29,362 bases of DNA from CAG-877 sp045125935. GTDB lineage: Bacteria > Bacillota_I > Bacilli_A > RF39 > UBA660. Made by a program: the position numbers and the translations under genes. Positions 23,048-29,362 of this stretch are shown one piece after another. Positions within the stretch are counted from its first letter, which is position 1. Every line of letters begins with the position of its first letter. The stretch is taken from the NCBI GenBank assembly GCA_045125935.1, contig JBGVNW010000015.1, positions 1-29,362 of the forward strand. Reading direction: 5' to 3'. A model generated the notes under the pieces. That model searched no databases and was not told the origin of the DNA. It worked only from the letters and a program-made list of their open reading frames with translations.

Positions 23048-25510
23048 TTATTCATTAACATTATCAGAAATATTAATCTCATCTATATTTTCATTTGTTT
23101 CTTCTTTTTCCACAATGGCAACAGTCGCAACTTTTTGCTCATCTTTTAAATTAATTAACCTTACACCTTGTGTAGCACGTCTCAATGTAGAAACTTGACT
23201 TAATGGCATCTTCATAACAATACCACTATCTGTAACAATAATAATATCATATTGCTCCGAATCTATACATTTCAAAGCTACCATATTACCATTCTTTTCA
23301 GTAAGATTTAATGCTCTAACACCTTTACTTCCCCTATGAGTTAATCTATACTCATCTATTGATGTCTTTTTACCATAACCTTTATCAGTAACAATCAAAA
23401 TCTCTTGTCCAGGATTAACGACTTCAGCTCCTACTACATAGCTTCCATCAAGTTCAATTCCCTTAACTCCAGAAGAACTTCTACCCATTGCTCTTATTTC
23501 ATCTTCAATGAATCGAACCATTCTACCATTGCTTGCTCCGATTACAATTTCATCTTTTCCACAAGTCTTTCTAACAGAAATTAACTCATCATCTTCCTTT
23601 AAAACTATAGCAATTTTTCCACTTTTACGAATACTATCAAATTCTGAAATATCAGTTCTCTTAACTAAACCATTCTTAGTAGCAAACATCAAATATTTAA
23701 TTTCATTGCTATCTGCAGGAATTTCCACAATCGAACTAATGTTCTCATCTTTATCTAATTGTAATAGATTTATAATAGGTAAACCTTTAGATTGTCTTGA
23801 AAATTCAGGAACTTCATAACCTTTCATTCTATATACTCTACCCTTATTTGAGAAGAATAATATATAATCATGAGTTTTCATTGAAACTAAATGCTCAACA
23901 AAATCCTCTTCATTTGTAGACATACCCTTAATACCTACTCCACCACGATTTTGTGTTTTATAAGTATCAGCTCTTAAACGTTTAATATATCCACTATTTG
24001 TTAATGTAACTATAACATCCTCATTTGGAATCAAAGACTCATCCTCAATATATTCAATTGCTGTCATATCAATATTAGTTCGTCTTTCATCACCATATTT
24101 TTCTTTAATTTCTAATAATTCATTCTTAATTACCTCTAAAACCTTCTGATCACTAGCTAAAATGCCTCGTAATTCGTCAATTAATTTTAGTAAGTCATTT
24201 AATTCATTTTCAATCTTATCACGCTCTAAGCCCGTTAAACGACGTAATTTCATTTCTAATATTGCATTAGCCTGAATTTCACTTAACTTAAAGTTATTCA
24301 TTAACCCTGTTCTAGCCTCTTCATCAGACTTAGAACCACGTATTAATTTAATTACAGCATCAATATTATCTAATGCTATTTTTAAACCCTCTAAAATATG
24401 AACACGTTTTTCCGCAACATCTAATTCAAACTTAGTACGACGTATAATAATTTCCTTTTGGAAATCAATATATTTAACAATAATATCCTTTAAACCTAAA
24501 GTTTTAGGAACACCTTGATCTAGCATTAAAAATATAATTCCATATGTAGTTTGAAATGCTGTATGCTTATATAATTTATTTAAAACTACTTGGGCATTAG
24601 CATCTTTCTTCAAAGTAATTGTAATCTTAATACCATCTTTTAAATCAGAATGATAATCAGCAATTCCTTCAATTGTCTTATTATGAACAAGTTCAGCAAC
24701 CTTATTTTTCAATTCTAAAGTATTAACACCATAAGGAACCTCATCAACAATAATATATTGTTTTCCATTTTTTTCCTCTATCGTAGCTTTACTTCTTATT
24801 GTAATTGTTCCACGACCTGTTTCATAAGCTCTTCTAATACCAGCATTTCCTAAAATTGTTGCACCTGTAGGAAAATCAGGACCTTTAATATATTGCATTA
24901 ACTCATCCAACTCAATTTCAGGATTATCAATATAAGCAACACATCCATCAATAACTTCACCTAAATTATGTGGTGGAATATTTGTAGCCATACCAACAGC
25001 TATACCAGTAGTTCCATTAACTAAAATATTAGGAAATCTAGAAGGTAAAACTGCAGGTTCTCTTTCACTTTCATCAAAGTTTGGATTAAAATCAACAGTA
25101 TTTTTATTAATATTTCTTAATAATTCCAATGATATTTTTGAAAGTCTAGACTCAGTATAACGCATTGCAGCTGCTCCATAACCTTCAATATTACCAAAGT
25201 TACCATGACCATCAACTAACATATAACGATACGAAAAGTCTTGTGCCATTCTAACCATAGCTTCATAAATACTTGAATCACCATGTGGGTGATATTTTCC
25301 CATTACATCTCCGACAATTCTTGCACTCTTTTTATGAGGTTTATCAGGAGTATAACCAGACTCATACATTGAATACAAAATACGACGATGTACAGGTTTT
25401 AAACCATCACGTAAATCAGGAAGAGCACGAGCAACTATAACACTCATAGAATACTCTAAAAATGAATCTTCAACTTCTTTTACAATATTATTTTTTTCTA
25501 ATCTATCCAT
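23048..25510 (-). CDS. gyrA: DNA gyrase subunit A
   Basis: An 820-aa type IIA topoisomerase breakage-reunion subunit. The catalytic tyrosine is Tyr118 in AAAMRYTES. The quinolone pocket reads GDSSIYE with Ser79 and Glu83, the combination of drug-susceptible Gram-positive bacteria. The C-terminal wrapping domain has a GyrA-box-like QNRGGVG, which argues for GyrA over ParC; the adjacent gyrB and recF agree. It starts 12 bp after gyrB and ends at a terminator. Two TTTTCCACA 9-mers lie in the coding sequence (23106-23114 and 23555-23563) and may be incidental. Confidence 0.98.
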   Translation of the reverse strand: MDRLEKNNIVKEVEDSFLEYSMSVIVARALPDLRDGLKPVHRRILYSMYESGYTPDKPHKKSARIVGDVMGKYHPHGDSSIYEAMVRMAQDFSYRYMLVDGHGNFGNIEGYGAAAMRYTESRLSKISLELLRNINKNTVDFNPNFDESEREPAVLPSRFPNILVNGTTGIAVGMATNIPPHNLGEVIDGCVAYIDNPEIELDELMQYIKGPDFPTGATILGNAGIRRAYETGRGTITIRSKATIEEKNGKQYIIVDEVPYGVNTLELKNKVAELVHNKTIEGIADYHSDLKDGIKITITLKKDANAQVVLNKLYKHTAFQTTYGIIFLMLDQGVPKTLGLKDIIVKYIDFQKEIIIRRTKFELDVAEKRVHILEGLKIALDNIDAVIKLIRGSKSDEEARTGLMNNFKLSEIQANAILEMKLRRLTGLERDKIENELNDLLKLIDELRGILASDQKVLEVIKNELLEIKEKYGDERRTNIDMTAIEYIEDESLIPNEDVIVTLTNSGYIKRLRADTYKTQNRGGVGIKGMSTNEEDFVEHLVSMKTHDYILFFSNKGRVYRMKGYEVPEFSRQSKGLPIINLLQLDKDENISSIVEIPADSNEIKYLMFATKNGLVKRTDISEFDSIRKSGKIAIVLKEDDELISVRKTCGKDEIVIGASNGRMVRFIEDEIRAMGRSSSGVKGIELDGSYVVGAEVVNPGQEILIVTDKGYGKKTSIDEYRLTHRGSKGVRALNLTEKNGNMVALKCIDSEQYDIIIVTDSGIVMKMPLSQVSTLRRATQGVRLINLKDEQKVATVAIVEKEETNENIDEINISDNVNE

Positions 25511-25522
25511 TCTTTATCCCCC

Positions 25523-27451
25523 TTATACATCCAAATTATCAACATAAGTTGCATTAGTTTCAATAAATTCTCTACGAGGCCCAACCTCTTCACCCATCAA
25601 TTTAGCAAAAACTTCATCTGCCGCTTGTGTATCTTCTACAGTTATTTGTCTTAAAACACGTTTATTTATATCCATTGTAGTTTCATTTAGTTCTTCTGCA
25701 TCCATTTCTCCTAAACCTTTCATACGCATAATATCATATTTAGTATTGGGAGAAAGCGTTTTTAAATATTCATCTCTTTCAGCTTCATTTAAAACATATT
25801 TAATAGTTTTACCATGTTTAATAACAAATAATGGTGGTTGAGCAGCATATACATGCCCTGCTTCAACAATTGGCTTAAAGAAACGATAGAATAAAGTTAA
25901 TAACAATACACGAATATGACTACCATCTACATCAGCATCAGTCATAATAATAATTTTATGATAACGAAGTTTTGACAAATCAAATTCTTCACCAATACCA
26001 GTACCAAATGCAGTAATAATAGTTCTAATTTCTTCATTTGATAAAGCTCTATCAATTCTTGCTTTTTCAACATTTAAAATCTTACCACGTAAAGGCAAAA
26101 TTGCTTGAGTCATACTATCTCTACCCTTAATAGCAGAACCACCTGCCGAATCTCCCTCGACTAAGAATATTTCACTAACGGTAGCATCTTTGCTCTTACA
26201 ATCAGATAATTTTCCATAGAAATTAGTAACATCTAAATCACCTTTTCTACGAGTAAGTTCTCTTGCTTTTTTAGCAGCAATACGAGCACGACTTGCAGTC
26301 ATTGATTTATCAACAATTATTTTAGCTTGATCAGGATTTTCCATTAAAAATCTTTCAAATGTTTCAGCAAAAATTTTATCCGCAATACCACGAACTTCAC
26401 TATTTCCAAGTTTTGTCTTAGTTTGACCCTCAAATTGTGGATTTGGATGTTTAATTGAAACAATCATAGTTAGTCCTTCACGAACGTCATCACCAGTAAG
26501 TGGATCATCCTTTTCTTTCAACATACCAACACTACTTGCATATTTATTCAAAATTCTAGTCAAAGCACGTCTAACTCCATCTTCATGAGTACCACCCTCA
26601 GGAGTAGTAATATTATTAACAAATGAATAAATACTTGAGTTATAAGTTTCATTATATTGAAGTGCTACTTCAACTCTAATATCTTTTTCTTCTCCTTCAA
26701 TATCAACAATTGTTTCATGAATAGGATTCTTATTTTTATTAAGCATTTGAACATATTCAACAATACCACCTTCATAATAAAAAGTATCCTTTTTATCAGG
26801 ATCCCTATCATCATAAAGAGATATTCTTAATCCTTTATTTAAAAACGCTAATTCTTTTAATCTAGTTTTTAAAATTTCATAATCATAAACTGTTGTTTCA
26901 GTAAAGATTTCATCATCTGGTAAGAAATGAACCGTTGTACCAGTTCTATCCTCATCACATTTATCAATAACCTTTAAGTCATCATCAGGATGTCCACCTC
27001 TACTATAACGTTGATAATAAACATTTCCATTCTTATAAACTTTAACTTCTAACCAATCGCTTAGTGCATTAACAACACTAGCACCTACTCCATGAAGACC
27101 ACCAGATACTTTATATCCACCGCCTCCAAACTTTCCACCGGCATGTAGAACTGTATAAACTGTTTCCACAGTACTTTTTCCAGTTTTTGGATGGATATCA
27201 ACAGGAATTCCACGTCCATCATCTTTTACAGTAATACTATTATCAACACCAACCGTAACTTCGATATGCTTACAATAACCAGCTAAAGCTTCATCAATCG
27301 CATTATCAACAATTTCCCATACTAAATGGTGTAATCCTCTAGAACTAGTACTACCAATGTACATTCCTGGTCTTTTTCTAACTGCTTCTAACCCTTCAAG
27401 TACTTGAATAGCGGACGAATCATATGTTGCTTCTACTTTTTCTTCACTCAT
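25523..27451 (-). CDS. gyrB: DNA gyrase subunit B
   Basis: A 642-aa ATPase/TOPRIM subunit. The GHKL ATPase has WEIVDNAIDEALAG (Glu46, Asn50), DDGRGIPVDIHP and the glycine-rich lid HAGGKFGGGGYKVSGGLHGVG. The TOPRIM domain has VEGDSAGGSA, PLRGKILNVEKA and MTDADVDGSHI, and the tail MKGLGEMDAEEL is standard. It begins nine bases after recF, with its ribosome-binding site at the recF end, giving the conserved recF-gyrB-gyrA operon. Confidence 0.98.
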   Translation of the reverse strand: MSEEKVEATYDSSAIQVLEGLEAVRKRPGMYIGSTSSRGLHHLVWEIVDNAIDEALAGYCKHIEVTVGVDNSITVKDDGRGIPVDIHPKTGKSTVETVYTVLHAGGKFGGGGYKVSGGLHGVGASVVNALSDWLEVKVYKNGNVYYQRYSRGGHPDDDLKVIDKCDEDRTGTTVHFLPDDEIFTETTVYDYEILKTRLKELAFLNKGLRISLYDDRDPDKKDTFYYEGGIVEYVQMLNKNKNPIHETIVDIEGEEKDIRVEVALQYNETYNSSIYSFVNNITTPEGGTHEDGVRRALTRILNKYASSVGMLKEKDDPLTGDDVREGLTMIVSIKHPNPQFEGQTKTKLGNSEVRGIADKIFAETFERFLMENPDQAKIIVDKSMTASRARIAAKKARELTRRKGDLDVTNFYGKLSDCKSKDATVSEIFLVEGDSAGGSAIKGRDSMTQAILPLRGKILNVEKARIDRALSNEEIRTIITAFGTGIGEEFDLSKLRYHKIIIMTDADVDGSHIRVLLLTLFYRFFKPIVEAGHVYAAQPPLFVIKHGKTIKYVLNEAERDEYLKTLSPNTKYDIMRMKGLGEMDAEELNETTMDINKRVLRQITVEDTQAADEVFAKLMGEEVGPRREFIETNATYVDNLDV

Positions 27452-27460
27452 TTATATTAC

Positions 27461-28573
27461 CTACTTTCTTTCTATATTTCCATTACTCACTTCATATATA
27501 TAAGAATCATCTAAATATTTCTTACTAATATTTTTCAAATCTGTTGTAGTTAAAATACTTTGTATATCTTTACTACTTATAAACTTCAATAACCTATTTC
27601 TCTTTTTCAAATCTAATTCACTAAAAATATCATCCAATAATAACAACGGAGTTGTACCATTAACATTAGTAAAAATATCAATTTCAGATAGCTTAAAAGC
27701 CAAAATTGCTAATCTCTGTTGCCCTTGGGATCCAAAAAACTTCAAATTATTACCATTAATTTCAAAATAAAAATCATCTCGATGAGGACCATACATAGTC
27801 ATACCATAATTAAGTTCTTTCAAGTAGTTTTTTTTATAAGTATGTTTCAATTTTTTTCTTAAATCTTCATATTCATAACTTTCAAAATCAATATTAGGTT
27901 CATAAAATACCTTAAGACCACTTATTCCTGTTATTTCCCTGTAATAATAATCAATTGTTTGACCAATCAAATCTAAATATTCTTTTCTCTTCTGATAAAT
28001 AATTATCGCTTTTTCAATTAATTTATCGGTTAAAATATCTAAATAATCTTTATCAGCAATACTATTATTAAATAAAATTTTTAAGTATTCATTTCTAGTT
28101 TTTAAGATTTTATTATATTCGTTATAAGTATTCAAATATTGTTTAGAAACTTGAGATAATTGTATATTTAATAAATTTCTACGGATATTAGGTGAACTTT
28201 TAATTATTTCTAAATCATCTGGAGTAAAAACTATAACATTTAAATTAGAAATATAATCTGCTATTTTTCTAATCTCATCGCCATTTACCTTAGTTTTCTT
28301 TAAATCTTCAGTAACAATAAGCTCTAATTTTGAAATAACTCTATCACGTTTTACTGTACCTTTAATCACAGCTTTACTTTTATTAAACTGAATAATATTG
28401 GGATTAATACCAACTCTATGAGACTTTGTTAATGCTAACATAACAATAGCTTCCAGCATATTAGTCTTACCTTGTGCATTATTTCCTATAAAAATATTCA
28501 TTTTTGGATTAAAAGTTACTGAAACATTAGAATAATTTCTAAAATTTATCAGATTAATTTTAGTCAGTTTCAT
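27461..28573 (-). CDS. recF: DNA replication and repair protein RecF
   Basis: A 370-aa SMC-like ATPase that helps load RecA at single-strand gaps. Walker A is FIGNNAQGKTNMLEA (about 28-42), the signature is FGSQGQQRLAILAFKL, and Walker B is PLLLLDDIFSELD. Length is typical. A GGGGAT site precedes the ATG. A TGGTATAAT extended -10 lies about 65 bases upstream. In Bacillus dnaN and yaaA precede recF; here the neighbour is comK. Confidence 0.97.
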   Translation of the reverse strand: MKLTKINLINFRNYSNVSVTFNPKMNIFIGNNAQGKTNMLEAIVMLALTKSHRVGINPNIIQFNKSKAVIKGTVKRDRVISKLELIVTEDLKKTKVNGDEIRKIADYISNLNVIVFTPDDLEIIKSSPNIRRNLLNIQLSQVSKQYLNTYNEYNKILKTRNEYLKILFNNSIADKDYLDILTDKLIEKAIIIYQKRKEYLDLIGQTIDYYYREITGISGLKVFYEPNIDFESYEYEDLRKKLKHTYKKNYLKELNYGMTMYGPHRDDFYFEINGNNLKFFGSQGQQRLAILAFKLSEIDIFTNVNGTTPLLLLDDIFSELDLKKRNRLLKFISSKDIQSILTTTDLKNISKKYLDDSYIYEVSNGNIERK

Positions 28574-28641
28574 TTAAATCCCCAAAAAAGACCCATATAA
28601 TCACCTATCCCCTATTTAAATATTCCTATATACGCATACAT

Positions 28642-28650
28642 ATTATACCA
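28642..28650 (-). promoter_or_regulatory. Extended -10 promoter of recF-gyrB-gyrA
   Basis: Minus-strand TGGTATAAT: consensus TATAAT at 28642-28647 with a TGn extension; the -35 region (GTGCTT) is weak. It lies just behind the comK terminator, leaving a leader of about 60 nt. Confidence 0.6.
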
Positions 28651-28670
28651 TAAATGGCCCTTTTAAGCAC

Positions 28671-28700
28671 TAAAAAATAGTTATTTTCTAACTATTTTTA
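28671..28700 (-). terminator. comK terminator
   Basis: Minus-strand AAAAATAGTTA-GAAA-ATAACTATTTTTT forms an 11-bp AT-rich stem ending in T; its first arm overlaps the comK stop codon. Confidence 0.75.
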
Positions 28701-29144
28701 ACGTTTTTTTCTATTTCTCATAATCAAGTCCAATCTGGATGCTCTAGAGACTTGATTTTCTATTGTCCTAAATGAACAAGGAACTATAATTTCCTTATTA
28801 TTATCAAAAATAATTTTTGTATTACAAGCATCTATTTTTTCAAATTTTTTTACTCTCTTTAAAGAAATCCAAATACAATCCTCTGAAAGTGGTGAGGTTG
28901 TTGGAAAAACTATTAAATTATCAGTATCTTCAACAATTATAGGAACCTTATATTCTGCACCTAAAATGTCTTTAGCACTATCTTTCCGTCCGTTATAAGT
29001 ACTACCAAAGTACCTACAACTACTTTCCATAATTTGAAAAGGAGTCTGATTAATAATATATCTATCATCATCCTCATAAACCAAGCTATTTTCTTTTTCA
29101 TTAGGAACTATAGCTAAAGTCCCCTTACTAATCTCATATTTCAT
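28698..29144 (-). CDS. comK: ComK-family competence transcription factor, short form
   Basis: A 148-aa ComK homologue. The strongest block is SSCRYFGSTYNGRK (41-54), next to 'SCRFFGSSYAGRK' of B. subtilis. Also visible are QTPFQIM before it, VPIIVEDTDNLIVFPTTSP (67-85), WISLKRVKKFE, and VPCSFRTIENQVSRASRL (121-138). ComK binds paired AT boxes and switches on DNA-uptake genes. It ends about 40 residues earlier than the 192-aa Bacillus protein, losing the part that holds the FMLYP sequence used by MecA-ClpCP for degradation. GGGGGAAT precedes the ATG. It has its own promoter, an inverted repeat in its leader and a terminator. Confidence 0.88.
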   Translation of the reverse strand: MKYEISKGTLAIVPNEKENSLVYEDDDRYIINQTPFQIMESSCRYFGSTYNGRKDSAKDILGAEYKVPIIVEDTDNLIVFPTTSPLSEDCIWISLKRVKKFEKIDACNTKIIFDNNKEIIVPCSFRTIENQVSRASRLDLIMRNRKKR

Positions 29145-29164
29145 ATATATTCCCCCTAAAATTA

Positions 29165-29183
29165 GAAAACTAGTAACGTTTTC
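29165..29183. promoter_or_regulatory. Inverted repeat in the comK leader, candidate operator
   Basis: GAAAAC-TAGTAAC-GTTTTC is a perfect 6-bp inverted repeat between the comK promoter and ribosome-binding site. It recalls the ComK half-box pair (AAAA/TTTT), but the gap is nine bases instead of five, so autoregulation is only a guess. Confidence 0.35.
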
Positions 29184-29193
29184 ACGCTAAATA

Positions 29194-29222
29194 TATCAAA
29201 TAATGTTGTCATTATTTGTCAA
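29194..29222 (-). promoter_or_regulatory. comK promoter
   Basis: Minus-strand consensus TTGACA (29217-29222), 17-base spacer, TTGATA (29194-29199) as a weak -10. The -35 directly abuts the T run of the hairpin at 29233-29251. Confidence 0.5.
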
Positions 29223-29256
29223 AAAAAAATATCCACTAGCTTAGCTAGTGGTTTTT
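29221..29256. terminator. Bidirectional terminator hairpin at the right edge
   Basis: CCACTAGC-TTA-GCTAGTGG (29233-29251) is a perfect 8-bp stem with T5 on the plus side and nine T on the minus side, after ATA. It insulates comK from whatever lies to the right. Confidence 0.75.
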
Positions 29257-29362
29257 CTCTGGCGCCTAAAAGGCTTAGGTTCTTGCTTCGCTTAAAAGCG
29301 CCCACACGACTCGCACTTGCATTATTTTATCTTTGCTTACCCGTGAACGGGTCTAACTTATC
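29257..29362. mobile_element. GC-richer multi-hairpin tract, possible IS200/IS605-type element end
   Basis: Base composition jumps to about half G+C. Consecutive hairpins are GCCT-AAA-AGGC (29264-29274), CGCTT-AA-AAGCG (29289-29300) and ACCCG-TGAA-CGGGT (29339-29352), after the one at 29233-29251. On the minus strand GAAGCAAGAACC followed by a hairpin resembles the right end of tnpB-bearing IS200/IS605 elements, where a structured RNA overlaps the end of the gene. No transposase is in view, so this is recognition by pattern only. Confidence 0.35.

Noticed and set aside
23106..23563. TTTTCCACA 9-mers inside gyrA as extra DnaA boxes
   Set aside because: They fall in ordinary coding sequence (Val-Glu-Lys and Cys-Gly-Lys codons) in a genome where such AT-rich 9-mers arise readily; not counted in the array.
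23508..23819. 103-aa plus-strand ORF opposite gyrA
   Set aside because: Antisense to conserved GyrA C-terminal repeats; no ribosome-binding site.
29178..29192. TTTTCACGCTAAAT near comK as a parS
   Set aside because: Only 10 of 14 positions match, the central CGTG is broken, and no DnaA box accompanies it.
29339..29352. ACCCGTGAACGGGT as part of a tRNA arm
   Set aside because: No acceptor, D or anticodon arms can be built around it within the visible sequence.

Overview
This AT-rich window (roughly a quarter G+C by eye) carries only minus-strand genes. It looks like chromosome near the replication origin of a spore-forming member of the Bacilli. The evidence is the sporulation genes spoVG, yabG, spoVT and bofA, a ComK-family competence regulator, and gene order recognisable from Bacillus: recF-gyrB-gyrA, then tadA-dnaX-ybaB-recR-bofA, holB-ricT-yabB-rsmI, metG-tatD, and rsmA-yabG-veg-spoVG. 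The very low G+C and the many small lineage-specific membrane proteins suggest an uncultured, perhaps host-associated, Bacilli lineage. The lineage is inference.

Layout in the direction of transcription (high to low coordinates). The right edge (29233-29362) is a GC-richer run of hairpins that may be one end of an IS200/IS605-type element. Next come comK with its own promoter and terminator, then a recF-gyrB-gyrA operon with a terminator. A gene-free stretch of about 1.6 kb (21,420-23,012) follows. It holds six exact parS palindromes, at least ten DnaA-box-like 9-mers, most of them paired one-to-one with a parS, and two near-matches to the Noc-binding site. This is the most striking object in the window. 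After it come a small SRP RNA gene and a tightly packed string: tadA, dnaX, ybaB, recR, bofA, holB, ricT, yabB, rsmI, a 79-aa unknown, pth, mfd and a 218-aa unknown, ending at a terminator near 9805. Then spoVT stands alone, metG sits under a methionine T-box, and a 57-aa membrane protein precedes tatD.

Between tatD and rsmA, where Bacillus has yabE and rnmV, lies a different block: three related single-anchor proteins resembling TasA/camelysin-type SipW substrates, an ER-type (SipW-like) signal peptidase, and two unrecognised membrane proteins, the last three co-transcribed with rsmA. yabG-veg and spoVG finish the window, and the left edge is a cluster of hairpins.

Most genes serve information processing: replication, repair, translation and rRNA/tRNA modification. 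The parS/DnaA-box array suggests ParB loading and DnaA binding are concentrated here. Because gyrA and its upstream neighbours are transcribed toward the array, and dnaA/dnaN are not beside recF, it is unclear whether the array is the initiation site itself or a nearby segregation and DnaA-titration centre.
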